Shown here piece after piece: positions 42,900 through 54,595 of a stretch of 64,000 nucleotides of DNA. Below the pieces are notes generated by a model, which ran no database searches, was not told the origin of the DNA, and saw only the letters and a list, made by a program, of their open reading frames with translations. Origin of the DNA: Polytrichum commune (lineage: Eukaryota; Streptophyta; Polytrichopsida; Polytrichales; Polytrichaceae); contig OX485805.1 in NCBI GenBank assembly GCA_950295325.1, positions 41,093,501 to 41,157,500 of the forward strand. Reading direction: 5' to 3'. Both the position numbers and the translations under genes were made by a program. The number at the start of each line of letters is the position of its first letter. Position 1 is the stretch's first letter.

Positions 42900-43575
42900 A
42901 GTGTGCTAACTTTGTCATGCATGTTCACATGTTTTAGGGACATTGAGCTCCCCTACCAAACTTTTGATCCTCAACTAAACAAACCAAAACCAAGTTCGTG
43001 GAAAGGGAAGGCAAAGGTCGATATACCTCTGCAAGAGGCATTCTCACCAAGTTATCAAAAAAGATTCTTTGCCAAGGTTTTACGACACTTTGGGTTCATC
43101 TTTGATGAGGATGAAATCAACCTTCACTCAAACTTCACATGGCGGGCCTTGTTGGAGGTTGTATTAAATGCCCACATCGGCCCTTCCAGTGATGTGGAAT
43201 CCTTCACAAGGAACAACTTTTTAGGAAATGCACATATCTTTGGCAATATGGTTGCACGCCTTATGATTCCGGTATGTTTATCAATCCCAAATGTTGCATG
43301 ATTGATTATGTTAGTTTCTCTAGGCTTTGGGTGAGTCAATTGTGTCTTGCATTGGAACCATTGCGCAATTGTTGTTCATAAATATATAAAAATGAAGTAT
43401 TTGTATAGATATAGATATTATATATATATATATACTATATGTCATTGACTACAAATTATGTTTGCAAACTATAGGTGGAAGAATATCCGAACGAGAGAAA
43501 ACGAAATGAGTTGAGGGACGAGTTAAGCCATAGGATTGCATACATATTGATCTCAAGTAGACCATATTTTTTTTG
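42900..43575 (+). CDS. Unrecognised two-exon coding fragment
   Basis: An acceptor (CACATGTTTTAG, about 42938) opens a frame reading DIELPYQTFDPQLNKPKPSS and on to GNMVARLMIP. A good donor follows at 43272 (CCG/GTATGT) and an acceptor at about 43474 (AACTATAG), continuing VEEYPNERKRNELRDELSHR and IAYILISSRPYFF before TGA. Charged, soluble-looking protein, about 150 residues visible. No family recognised; it could be a piece of a transposon accessory gene or of a lost host gene. Confidence 0.4.
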
Positions 43576-43879
43576 AAGCAATCGACTAAAGAGTTGTAGA
43601 ATTTAGAAAGCAAAGAGTCCAAACTGTGTAGTTCAAAAGACTCTTATTCTTCCGGTTGAACCTCCTTTGACATGGTTCAAAGATACTTGTGATTCTTTCA
43701 CCCATAACATTACACAACTCCTTGGCTACATTCCGTGGGACCAAATATCACATGAGCATAATTTTCCTTTGAGTGTGGGTTTCCATGTTCATGAGGAGCA
43801 CTCAAGTTGTTACTGTGTACTTTCCGGATAGTAGCTATAAATTATCAAAGTTTCTTAATCACAACCTCTTACTTTGGAA

Positions 43880-44270
43880 CGAGGCCATCATGTGATTGCT
43901 TAGTGATGTTATGCCACTTCAATGCATAGAATGAGGATTTCATAGATGATTGATGCAAGTAGAGAATGGTGATACATGGATATTTTTTATGCTTGGTATC
44001 ATTCGGGTGTATACCATATCATCCAAGAATCTTCACACTATTTAGGTAAACTTCCTCTACTACCCAGATAATAGTTTGGGTAGGCCATGGTTTTCTCACT
44101 TTATGACGTAACTCACCAAGTATCGATATTTGATTAGTATGACAGTTTTGATATTGATTGGGTAGGTATTTTATAGCATTATTAACCTTTTGTATTGATT
44201 CCATGCATTTACCTAATACCGGTCCAACATTGGTATTTTCCTCGAAAAAATTCATGAAGGGAATATTTGA
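43880..44270 (+). repeat. Dispersed repeat family R4, copy 1
   Basis: About 44100-44255 matches about 60820-60945 in the same orientation (ATTTGA-TGGTAT, TTTTGATA, GGGTAGG-TTTT, ATTGATACTATACATT-ACCTA, CCAACA-TGGT). Upstream parts also align loosely. No coding domain. Confidence 0.5.
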
Positions 44271-44661
44271 TTGTTATTTTTTGGCGGATTGAGACGAACT
44301 GCATGTGGCTTGAGAATTCTGTGTTGGTAGTTCACAACTAAAACGCAACCATGACCAATTTAGTGTCCCTTTACACAAGAGAAGTTGAGAGCTTGAAGAT
44401 CAAAAGCTTGAAGAATTTATTTCTTTCATTGGCAAAGGAAGCCTTTTACTCATGCTTGTTCACTCAAGTCCGCGTTACATTTGCGGTTTCAACTTGTTCA
44501 AGCTTGCTTGCTTTTTTACGCTACTGCACAATGCTTAGATGGTGCCTTGATGGTCCTTTGTGGAACAACTATTACATTGAGGTTTACTCAAAAACAAAGG
44601 AACAAAGTATCTTTGACAAGCTCTTGTTCAAAATCTTGAGGCACCTCATGAAGGTCGCTTA

Positions 44662-44803
44662 GGCCCCTTTACACTAGAGAGGTTGCTAGTTTGAAGATTG
44701 AGAGGGCGAAGCCTCTTCGCTCACACTTGTTCATTGTTCAACTCCACTTTACATTTGATGAGAGCTTGAATTTCTTCCCACTCTTACAACACTCACACGG
44801 GCC
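44662..44803. mobile_element. Short MITE-like element with TTA target duplication
   Basis: Ends GGCCCCTTTACAC and CTCACACGGGCC, flanked by TTA on both sides. The terminal repeats are imperfect beyond the first five bases. A related sequence (GTGTCCCTTTACACAAGAG) begins near 44360, so two relatives sit side by side. Confidence 0.5.
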
Positions 44804-44819
44804 TTAATAAATCCCATTC

Positions 44820-46460
44820 GGAGTGACTACGAGAAGTTCTCGTCATTTTTTACAAGCACTTCATCCAAATCCTTGCCTTTGTTATCATATACAAACTTGT
44901 GATGATAGAAAATATTGGCCAAGCATTCAAAGGTAGGAAAATGGTTATCATTTTAGAAACTCACATGTATATCATATTGTCATATCATCCAAGAGGGTTG
45001 ATTCGTTGGTCTCTCATATTTCTTCACAAAATATGACATAATTCCAATCAATTTCATCAATAAGAATGTTTGTTACTGAAAAATAAACATCATTGCATCA
45101 AGTGTTTCTAATTTCAAACTAGCTCGTACATGGCTCTTGATCAAATTTTGCTCAGAGAAATCTCTCTCACATTGTAGTACTAGAAGGTATTACTAGTACA
45201 CTCTACCAAAGTTTTTGTAAGCCAAGCAAGGATTGTAGGCTGGGGCGGGATTTGGGCTTTGGTGAAAATACTTTAGATTCAACTAAGGTAGGCAAGTCTT
45301 CAATGGAGGATTTTCTCTCTGCCCCCACTTCTTGTAGGATATAATATACACAATTAGTGCAAGATAATTAGCGAATCCAAATCGTGCCCATAGCCACTTT
45401 CCACATATACGTATACATTTTTTTCTATAGAAAATTCTCATATATGAGGGGTTTTAATTTCAAAGTGACCCACACATGTCATTTAGGTTTCCAATGAAGA
45501 GCCCACCCCCCGGAGGAGATTGGACTACATCTTCAAATTTTAAATAACTACTCTACACTACACAATGAAAACAATTGGGAGGACTTATGTAGATAATTTA
45601 AGGAATCAAGACACATATTACACTTCTTCTAAACATAGCAAAATCAAGGAAGGTCCAATTTTCAATATGATATTTGTTGATGCTTCATAGTCTATTCGTC
45701 AACAATGCAACAAAAAGTGTTGTTGTGTAACTCTAATCGGTGGAAGTCAAGGAGAACATGAAAAATGAACCAAATAACACCCATATACCTTAGATACGTG
45801 TTTAAGATCATACACTAAATTGAGCACATCCACCTTAGAGTCCCTTTTTTCATATACTTACTGGGTAAACATAGTGAAAGAATATTTGATATTTAGTATC
45901 CAACGGATCACGGTATCAAACAAATCAAAAAATTCAAATTCAAACATACATGGACGGGTTCAAGACACAAAGTTTTTTGACTTTATGTCCGGAATGTAAA
46001 TTGTTTTCAATTGAACCTTTGGGACACAAGACCCAAAATATACATAAATCACGTAAAATCAACCTAGGGTTAGTAGATGGTAGCGACTTCGTGATAAATA
46101 ATACTACTAGAAAACATGGTCTTAGAACACACTACCCATTTGACTCGAACACGTGCTCGAACAATGATAATTAAAACATAATCCCATTCATAATTTGTAG
46201 ATTGGACTGGACACATGTAGATGGGGTTATATCCTTATGACAAGGTTATGTCCTTGTGACCGTCCTTTTCAAATGGGAAGTGTGTTCTAGGCCACACAAT
46301 CCTAGTAACCGTGACAATTATGAGCAATTTCGACTAGGGAAACGTGGCCAAAGTTCCTCTTCAGGATTGACGGGCTCAGATTCGTCATTGTCATTCCGAT
46401 CATTCCACTGCTGATGAGCCCACCGACCGACCACAATCCGTTCCATGAATCATCTCTATC
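44820..46460 (-). repeat. No gene; contains R2 copy 2 (about 45340-45620)
   Basis: GCGAATCCAAATC..CCATAGCCACTTTCC near 45375 is the complement of the R2 core, and GAGATTGGACTACAT..AATTGGGAGACTTA-like text near 45520 matches 5400-5475. The remainder lacks recognisable features. Confidence 0.4.
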
Positions 46461-46469
46461 CATACAGTA

Positions 46470-47310
46470 AGTGTTGATTTGCACGTGATTCGCACAGCTA
46501 AGTTATCACCTACTTGACCTAACTTTGTTTTCGATCAAGCACCAATTGATCAAATGTGTTGATCGAAAAAGCACAGGAGGGAGCGGAAGCATCACAGAGT
46601 GTGAGTTACGTGGGATGAAATGCACACAGATTGTGACTAGCACCTTTGAAATCACTCCTAACCTATCGAGACCTATCAAGAATTTTTGGTACGTGTGCTG
46701 GGATATGCATAGCAGAGCATTGTGGCGCGAAAGATACGAAACCCTAGATTAGCACAGATTGCGAATTCTCTCTTCCCTTGGATAAGTTGTATTAATTAGA
46801 CAGTGATTCACAAAAGGATCACCTACTTTGACCCTGTCTTGAAGCGCACCAGTTGATCAAATCTAGTGAAAGAGAAGGTGCGGGATATAATGGAAGCGTA
46901 AACAGAGCAGATATGAATTGCACTCACATTTGCTGAGAAATTCTTGAATTACTGTTACTAGAGCTTTGAATGCCCATGGCGCAAATTACGGAACTCTTGA
47001 TATGCAGAATTTGGAGAAAGGCACGCAAATTTTCTAGCCGTGGAGTAAGTACCTTCGGTTTGCAAGTGATTCACACAAGCATCACCGAACCTAACCCTGT
47101 CTTGAAGCGCAACAGGAGGCAGTGGAAGGGTTACAGAATGATTAGAAATGAATTCCACACGGATTGGGACTACCAAACTGAAACCACCGCAAACCTATTC
47201 AGGCTAACTACTAAAAATTCCTGATACTTCGCAATGCCCATGGCGCAACATTGTGGCGCGCAAGTTTCGAAACGCTCGATAAGCAAAAATCGCAGATTCT
47301 CTCTTCCCGT
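46470..47310. repeat. About 280-bp degenerate tandem repeat (3 units), 3' of plastocyanin copy 1
   Basis: Units near 46475, 46800 and 47060 share GTGATTCACACAAGCATCACC, CCTGTCTTGAAGCGCA, GAAATGCACACAGATTG-like text, AATGCCCATGGCGCAA and TCTCTCTTCCC. Confidence 0.65.
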
Positions 47311-47737
47311 GGGGCTAATATAAGATCATTGTCTATCCTATCACGCCACGAACTGGGCGAAGTCCTACGCCTTACGGCTAGTCTCAAGAATGTTGTTAGA
47401 AGCGAGTCCAAAGGCGAGGAGTAGTGCGAATACAATCGAAGTAATGGCCTTCGCCTGAACTTTAATCCCTGGCGATGTTCGCAAACCTCTGGTGAACACG
47501 TCAAATCAGAGTAAGATCCTACACCTTAAAAATTACAAGGGGCTCAAAATCTATCTGCGCATTCCGAATCGCACCGAAAACGAGAAGAGGAGCACACAGT
47601 GCATTGAGGGACCTCGAATCTAAAGAAAAAGGTGCAAACAAAGGTTCGCAATAATAAAGAATTTACTCAATTGAGAATGTACTGTACACTGTCGGGCACC
47701 TTTCTACACAACACCTTGAACTTCAAGGCCAAACACT

Positions 47738-48250
47738 CTACGACACGGTGATCGATCCCTTCATGCCGGCGCCCTGGTGAGGCTCGCAGTAGAAGCTGTA
47801 GGTGCCGGGGGCCTTGAAGGTCTTGGAGAAGCTCTCTCCGGGTGCGTTCAGGTAGTCCTCGTGGTTCAAGTCGTCAACCTTCACACCGGAGGGGATCTCG
47901 TCCTCGTCGAACACGACGTTGTGGGGGTATCCCTTGTTGTTCACCCATGTCACGGTCTCTCCAGCAGAGATGCTGAGAGAGCTTGGGGAGAAGACGAGAG
48001 CGCCATCGTCATCTCCCATCTTGATCTCGGCTGCCCCTGCGGACGCGGCCAACAACAGGCTGCTGGAGGCGGCGAAGAGCGCTTTTCCAACGTTCTTCCA
48101 AGCGTCGCTGCTAGTCATGGAGGCCCTGCACACGGGTGCCATGCGGACAATATTGGTGGAGGCGACCTTGCTGCTCACGGCGGCCTTGGTGTCGGCCTTC
48201 AAGCCGCAGAAGGAAGGCACGGACACGGCAGCGGCTGCGAGGGACGCCAT
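47738..48250 (-). CDS. PETE: Plastocyanin precursor, copy 1
   Basis: A single exon of 170 residues. The start at 48250 was chosen because copy 2 starts at the same MASLAAAAVSVPSF; the frame is open further upstream but that part is not conserved. Residues 1 to about 50 are a chloroplast transit peptide rich in Ala/Ser/Val. Residues 56-73 (ALFAASSSLLLAASAGA) are the thylakoid-lumen signal, giving a 97-residue mature protein starting AEIKMGDDDG. The type-1 copper ligands are His110, Cys155, His158 and Met163 (YCEPHQGAGM), that is His37 of the mature form and the usual loop. The acidic patch DEDE is present. It carries electrons from cytochrome b6f to photosystem I in the lumen. The mature chain is two residues shorter than in seed plants, as in algae and bryophytes. 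Tyr109 replaces the usual Phe before the His. Confidence 0.97.
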   Translation of the reverse strand: MASLAAAAVSVPSFCGLKADTKAAVSSKVASTNIVRMAPVCRASMTSSDAWKNVGKALFAASSSLLLAASAGAAEIKMGDDDGALVFSPSSLSISAGETVTWVNNKGYPHNVVFDEDEIPSGVKVDDLNHEDYLNAPGESFSKTFKAPGTYSFYCEPHQGAGMKGSITVS

Positions 48251-48499
48251 AGCTGTGGTGAGACTGCGAAGAACTGAGAAAACTCTGAGAGCAGAAGAGA
48301 GAGATTGCGGAGATGCAAGAAGGAGAGGAGGAAAGGATATGAAGCGAATCCAAGCGGCCGCTGCGTGACAGTAGACTCTTCTTTTTAGCCTTATCTCGCC
48401 GATCCACAGATATGATCCAAATTTGAGGCTCAAAAAACTGGACAAACAGGACCGCGACTCAATAGCCACATGCTCAAGTCGAATACGTAGGAGATTCAG

Positions 48500-49470
48500 A
48501 GCGGTTTGTATTCTACTACACCTTCACCTCGCAAAGATTGTTACTTTTCACCTTTTTCCTGAAGTTTTGGTCTGCGACGACGTTGTTCATCGATCTACGT
48601 GTGGTAAATTCCGACGACATTGGAAAATTTCCATTATCGGCTGTCATTTGTGTTGAAAAGGCATCATCGGAATAACTCTGCACGGTTTCGGTCACACTTG
48701 CAGGCTGATTGTGGAGGTCGACAAATAGCTAACAAAATCCCTCTGCAGTTTTAGCACCTCCAAACTCTGCAAATGGAACATGGAAAAATTTAGATGGGGC
48801 ACTCAATGGATACAAACAGATTTTTTTCATGTGAAAATGAATGCACGTCAGACCGTTGAGCACATGTAAAGAACTCCCGTGAACATTGCAGTCCGATGTC
48901 TTTCAATTACTGATGGTCTCGTAAATCATCCGGGTTTAGAGTTCTGCGACCTCGACGTCTCAGTGCAGTTTCTTATACTTCCATTTCCATGAGGACAACA
49001 ACGAGAATATATGGCAGCTGCTTAACACCTGATTGTTTGAAGAACCAATACTTAATTTGGTATATTTCAATGACTGTCAATTACAGATATTTAGTTCCAC
49101 TGTTAGTGCCTGTGGCAGGAGGATGGAAAAATGTATGTACTTGCGGGTCTGACAATTGCAGAGACAGTGCTCCGCGTTCCATATGTCCTGATGAATTACT
49201 CCAAACGAAGGCAACGTGTCGAAAAAAATAAAATAGAGTTGTAGCAGCAATCCCTGATGATGAAAAGAATACAAATCAGATCAGACACTTTGATTCCGTC
49301 ACGAAGAAATTCAGAGTTCCAATATGTCAATTGCATCAGTGGCTATGGCATGCACGAGATCAAATGATGGAAAATTGTTCAGAAAACGATAGCTGAAAAT
49401 TCCACAGGGTCATCAAATGCGATATGGGAGACTACAGAACATACCAGCCAGAGATAAAAGAAGCAGTTCG
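48500..49470. other. No gene recognised (5' flank of plastocyanin copy 1)
   Basis: Short open frames only. The promoter of copy 1 should lie at about 48260-48700, but I see no convincing TATA box. Confidence 0.4.
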
Positions 49471-49479
49471 GCTAACGCC

Positions 49480-50270
49480 AACATCCTTCCGCTTTCAGCA
49501 TACAGAGTAAGGCGATTAGAAACAGACATAGCCATAACCTTCATAAGATTCTAGAAGAAAGCTTGCAGGTTGCTATAGAATTCAGTATCCGTTTAACATT
49601 TCGAAAAATTCTCTTCTGTGCTAGTGGCAGTACGTCTTTGATTTAGAATCGTGAGAATTCTGTACAATCCAGTCAATCTGCTACATTACCACAGCAATAA
49701 TTGCGCACTGCAAGATAAGAGTCGTAAGATAAGGGCAAGCATACCAGGCTCTATATCCTGGATACGGCGAACTAATTTTTACACCCTTCCGATTTCAGCA
49801 TTCGGAGGCAGACGATTAGAGACAGAGGTTAACCACCACCTTCCAAGTGAGCTTACAGATTGATACAGCTTCAAGTTAAGAGAAAAGCATTCTATGCTGG
49901 TGGCAGTTCGACTTCGTTTAGAACACAAACAGCACAAGATAATATCCTAAGATAAGAGCAAGCATGCCAACGCGTTCGGAGGGGTTCAAGTACTTACACA
50001 CACGGTATAAGTAGTAGTTCAACTAATTCCAACATCCTTCCATTCCCGCCACTGGGAGTAAGGTGGTAAGAAACAGAGGCTTAACGTAATCCACTTGCAG
50101 TTGCTCTAGCACTCAGCCCATTCTGCATTTAGAAGAGCGGTCTTCTGAGCTAGTGGCATTTTCATTATCGGCAAAGCAAGAAAATAATGTACAGTACAAA
50201 TTGGTCTCCCACATTACCAAAGCAAATGCTGCGCATGACAAAGTATCCTAAGGGCGGGCATACCAGACTT
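49480..50270. repeat. About 270-bp degenerate tandem repeat (3 units), 3' of plastocyanin copy 2
   Basis: Units near 49480, 49780 and 50030 share AACATCCTTCC, TTTCAGCAT or equivalent, GGCGATTAGAAACAGA, TTCT-TGCTAGTGGCAGT, TAAGATAAG-GCAAGCATACCA and ACATTACCA. Confidence 0.7.
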
Positions 50271-50473
50271 TTCACAGGCAAACTTGAAGAACACGAAAAC
50301 AGCTTCAAAGAAAATGCAGAATGAGCAACGTAGAGGAGCAGCGTGAACTTCCAACACAGAAGGGGAGGGGAGGCAGAAACTCAGAGTCAATAGAGCATTT
50401 ATTGTACACTATGGTAACACATCAATTTTCCGTCGCAACTCGAACTAAGTTACTTGACTAAACCGTTAATCAT

Positions 50474-50986
50474 CTACGACACAGTGATCGATCCCTTCAT
50501 GCCGGCGCCCTGGTGAGGCTCGCAGTAGAAGCTGTAGGTGCCGGGGGCCTTGAAGGTCTTGGAGAAGCTCTCTCCGGGTGCGTTCAGGTAGTCCTCGTGG
50601 TTCAAGTCGTCAACCTTCACACCGGAGGGGACCTCGTCCTCGTCGAACACGACGTTGTGGGGGAAACCCTTGTTGTTCACCCATGTCACGGTCTCTCCAG
50701 CGGAGATGCTGAGAGAGCTTGGGGAGAAGACGAGAGCACCATCATCATCTCCCATCTTGATCTCGGCTGCCCCTGCGGACGCGGCCAGCAACAGGCTGCT
50801 GGAGGCGGCGAAGAGCGCCTTTCCGACGTTTTTCAAGGCATCGCTGCTGGTCATGGAGGCCCTGCACACGGGCGCCATGCGGACAACATTGGTGGAGGCG
50901 ACCTTGCTGCTCACGGCGACCTTGGTGTCGGCCTTCAAGCCGCAGAACGAGGGCACGGACACGGCAGCGGCTGCGAGGGACGCCAT
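50474..50986 (-). CDS. PETE: Plastocyanin precursor, copy 2
   Basis: A single exon of 170 residues, identical to copy 1 at all but five positions (Val23 for Ala, Val34 for Ile, Leu51 for Trp, Phe109 for Tyr, Val119 for Ile). Transit peptide, lumen signal and all four copper ligands are intact. It lies 2.7 kb upstream of copy 1 on the same strand, a clear tandem duplication; the nucleotide sequence is nearly identical through the coding region but the 5' flanks differ from each other. Copy 2 has the standard Phe before His110 and is probably closest to the ancestral form. Confidence 0.97.
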   Translation of the reverse strand: MASLAAAAVSVPSFCGLKADTKVAVSSKVASTNVVRMAPVCRASMTSSDALKNVGKALFAASSSLLLAASAGAAEIKMGDDDGALVFSPSSLSISAGETVTWVNNKGFPHNVVFDEDEVPSGVKVDDLNHEDYLNAPGESFSKTFKAPGTYSFYCEPHQGAGMKGSITVS

Positions 50987-51344
50987 AGCTACAGATGCTA
51001 ATGCAGAAATGTCGTCGAATTGAGAGAGTATCGAAGCTCACTGAAACACTGCGATGTGCCGGAGAGCGGAATGGGGTTTGCACTATGAAGGAGCGCAGGG
51101 AGGGCGGAGGTGGCGATGGCGACGGTATCTGATCTATCTACATATCCGCAGCGAGCGAGGAGTGGACCGGATAAAAAGCAGCAGAAGCTCCAGGGTTTCA
51201 TTGGACCAGCTGGCCTTTCGCTCGCCAGGACATCGACGTTATTAAGTCCTCGCCGTAACTAACATCACAAATTCTCAATTTCCCAGAAGGAGAAGAAGAA
51301 GCCAAAACAAACCATACAATTTCCACCAATACCACACTGACTAT

Positions 51345-51543
51345 CCCAATTAGCACATGCTACTATTCGGAGTTGCGCAATGCTATCACTATTTAATGAG
51401 GATTTCATATTTATACCAACCAAACGTCATTTATGTTCTATAATGTCCAAACATCTTAGTGAATCTTTGTGGGTGGACATTGAACTCCTGAGTATGACGT
51501 TATTACACTGCGCAACTCTAAATAGCAACAGGCACTAATTGGG
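51345..51543. mobile_element. 199-bp MITE-like element
   Basis: Imperfect 38-base terminal inverted repeats: CCCAATTAGCACATGCTACT..GAGTTGCGCAATG against CACTGCGCAACTC..AATAGCAACAGGCACTAATTGGG. The same CACTAATTGGGAT end recurs at about 52793-52806. The target duplication is unclear (AT at most). Confidence 0.75.
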
Positions 51544-51985
51544 ATCATCAGTGTAGGTGTATTTCTCCCTACGCCACATAAGCAGTCTTCTTCTTCTTTT
51601 TCTTCTTTCATACCTCTCATTCATCCAACATAAAAAACTAAAACCGCTCTAGAGGTTTGTCGCCTATTCATTTCAAATGGCCTCGACTATATTAATTTGG
51701 GGTTTTTGAAGCTAATTTCAGTGTCAAATTGACTATGAGAAAATAACCTCCGGGTTGCATACTATTTCAGGACTTTTATGTTGGATTGATGAGAGGTAGG
51801 CTTGTATACAATAATTCCCTCTCTCCAACTTCAATCAACTATTGGTCGTTAGTGATAGACGACACTCTTTGCTAACCTATTTGTGACCAAATAAATTTTA
51901 CAAATCTAAATTCAATCAATCCTCCCTTCCTCTTGTCCTAGCTCTTTACTATTATTTTGCCCTATTCTGTCCCCTTTTCTTCATG

Positions 51986-52040
51986 GCCTCCTTAATATCA
52001 TGTGCGCTTTGGTTGCCACTGACGTGATATTAGGGAGGTC
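51986..52040. repeat. Small inverted repeat
   Basis: GGCCTCCTTAATATCA and TGATATTAGGGAGGTC form a 15-bp imperfect stem around a 24-base loop. Confidence 0.6.
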
Positions 52041-52349
52041 AGACTGTACTTAAGTCGTGAGATTCAAAGGGGGAGATGGTTGTAGCACTAACAGAGGTCA
52101 TTAGCTAACTCATGATCTGGACCAATAGTTTCCTGACACGTAAGCGTTAATAATCCTACGTGGGGGCCACGTCTAAGAAGTAACCTGTTCGGGCAATGGA
52201 TGACTCTTGACGGATGAAACTTGGATGACGATAGCAGGATGAAGGTGCCTGAGAACGACGGATGAATGGAGTCTTCGGAACGAGGACGAAAGTGAGCCAA
52301 ACAGATTGGTCGCCGGTCATCCACCATACTTAGTGGGTTTATAAGTGTA

Positions 52350-52810
52350 TACAATACACTGATTATCCCATTTAGTGAGGGTGGGCTAATACTGCACATG
52401 GGAAATTAGTGAAGGTGACACTAAATTTTCTTTATGCTATGAAATTAGTGTCACCAAAAGATGTAGGGTTTCAAGAGCTCAAAGTGTTAGAGTGTTAGAG
52501 TGTCAGAGTGCTAAAAACTCTCTATGCAAACTCTGTTCAGTTTCTTAATGTTAGGAATGTCTCAAGAGTGAGTGGCTCCAACTTAAAAAACGAAAAGAAG
52601 CCTCTTCAAACTGACCAAAAACAAATCATGCACTTTGCAAACACCTTAGAACACACACTAATTTTCGTGAAATGTACACGGCAAATGAACATGTTACATA
52701 CATGAATTTGGTATCACTTGGTACATATTTCAACCCTCACTAATTTTAAGATTTAGCAAAATAGTGCATGTTTCGGGAATTAGTACCACATGCACTAATT
52801 GGGATATCAA
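52350..52810. mobile_element. Possible MITE related to 51345-51543
   Basis: The left end ATCCCATTTAGTGAGGGTGG and right end CATGCACTAATTGGGAT are partly inverted copies of each other. Internal AATTAGTGTCACC motifs repeat. Its left part matches 30713-30755, so the family is dispersed. Confidence 0.4.
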
Positions 52811-52951
52811 TGTAGTTTACGATATCTGTTACATCATATGGCTAATCTCAGTCTCCAAGCCCTGAAGAAAACCTAATTAGTGCTATAACTGTGAGGCTTA
52901 GTTCTGAATTTACTTCTAGCATATGGCGACAAAGGAGGGATCATGTGACAT

Positions 52952-54595
52952 ATGGCCTTTAAAGGATGTGGTGACATTGGGACTTATAAGTACACCACAA
53001 AAAGTGTGAGGTTTTTTTTAGCCATAATGAAAGATCTGGGATATCCCACTGACTCCATAAATCTCATAGGAAACATATATTCACAATCCTCAACAATATT
53101 CACTGGTGAACACTTCGGTAAAACCTTACCAATCCCCATTCAAAGAGATACAATACAAGGTGATACCCTTAGCCCATATCTATTTATCATATTCCTAGAA
53201 CCCCTCCTCAGATGGCTACAACAAGGGAATAATGGATACACTTTTGGTACATCTAAAATTACAATCTCATCAGCAGCATATGCAGATGACCTAGCAGCAA
53301 TCGCCAATAAACTAGAGACACTACAAACACAACTCAACAAACTAGACAAATTCTGCGAATGGGCAGGAATGGATCTTGGAATACCCAAATGCGCAATAAC
53401 TGGATGCCCAAACAAATCCAAACTTCACCCCACAACCTTTAAAGCCCTAATCCAATCTACCAATATCAACTACAGAAACCAACCTATACCAGTCTTAAAC
53501 CAACATGAACCATACACGTATCTAGGAATAAATCTTGCACCATCACTCAAATGGAAAACACAAATAAATACCACTACAGCTAAAGTAATAAAACAGTGTC
53601 AAGCCCTTGTAACATACCCAGCTACTATGAAACAAAAAATAAACATGGCAGATACAGTCATACGTGCTGGAATAGCATACAGCTTCTACGCAGTGCCATA
53701 CTCCATACCAACTATCAAAAAACTCGATAAAAAAATCATAGCACTTCACAAAACGATATGCGGAATACCCAAATGCACATCTAACATCGCTACACAACTC
53801 CCACACAATCTATTCGGAATCGAAGCATTCTCACTACAAAATGCCTATTTAAGATGCATTGGAGAACAACTACAAAACGCACTCAATGATAAAGGTAGAA
53901 TTGGGAAAATATATGTTGGTCTACTTCAATTCATACTCGCCAAATATGGGGGCTCTAAGGAAATCACCCGCATTAAATACCACCACTGTGTTAGATCACC
54001 CATCACTAGAACATTATTCTTGCTCAAACATAAAGCCGGAGTCCACCTAAAAAGTACAATAAACAATTTCCTACTAACCCCATCCCCACTTGAAACTGCA
54101 TGGATGCAGGAAGCACAAATGCTTCATGGCCTAAATTCCAACACCTCACTTAAATTACTACACAAACTACTTGTACATAATATAATCACACTAGACCAAA
54201 TTACCATGCCTAATGGTACCACTCTAATGAACCCGGACGAATTCAAAATCTACCACTTCACTCCTTCTAAACTTATCAAAAGCGCACTTAACATAGCTAA
54301 TCAATTATTTTGCCACCCTCCTGGAAATCAATGCCCCCTACCATGCCAACAACACCATCCACTAAGATCCCTAAAAAATAAATATATAATAAGACACCAC
54401 AATATCTTACCACACCCACCAACCGCCCCCGTACACCCCCCTAACCTCCCCATCCCCCCTCTACCCCCTCCTCCCAACAACATGCTTAAAGACCCCCGAC
54501 AATTCCCCATACACAAAATAATCGATCATAAACAAAAACAATCCAATGACCATAACGGAATAAAAAGAACAGTCACGTCGTACTTATGTCAATAG
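52952..54595 (+). CDS. LINE reverse transcriptase part
   Basis: 547 codons. IQRDTIQGDTLSPYLF (about 63-78) is RT motif 4 and SAAYADDLAAIANK (about 107-120) is the catalytic motif 5, with both Asp present. GIPKCAITG and YTYLGINL follow, as in the RT thumb border. The remaining 350 residues are the helical LINE connector. The TAG that ends it is in the same frame as the next part and is probably a decay mutation. Confidence 0.88.
   Translation: MAFKGCGDIGTYKYTTKSVRFFLAIMKDLGYPTDSINLIGNIYSQSSTIFTGEHFGKTLPIPIQRDTIQGDTLSPYLFIIFLEPLLRWLQQGNNGYTFGTSKITISSAAYADDLAAIANKLETLQTQLNKLDKFCEWAGMDLGIPKCAITGCPNKSKLHPTTFKALIQSTNINYRNQPIPVLNQHEPYTYLGINLAPSLKWKTQINTTTAKVIKQCQALVTYPATMKQKINMADTVIRAGIAYSFYAVPYSIPTIKKLDKKIIALHKTICGIPKCTSNIATQLPHNLFGIEAFSLQNAYLRCIGEQLQNALNDKGRIGKIYVGLLQFILAKYGGSKEITRIKYHHCVRSPITRTLFLLKHKAGVHLKSTINNFLLTPSPLETAWMQEAQMLHGLNSNTSLKLLHKLLVHNIITLDQITMPNGTTLMNPDEFKIYHFTPSKLIKSALNIANQLFCHPPGNQCPLPCQQHHPLRSLKNKYIIRHHNILPHPPTAPVHPPNLPIPPLPPPPNNMLKDPRQFPIHKIIDHKQKQSNDHNGIKRTVTSYLCQ

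Noticed and set aside
44351-44662. 103-codon plus-strand protein
   Set aside because: Overlaps a MITE-related repeat and shows no family motif.
47777-48368. Plus-strand frames over plastocyanin copy 1 (and the matching ones over copy 2)
   Set aside because: Antisense shadows of a high-GC3 coding sequence.
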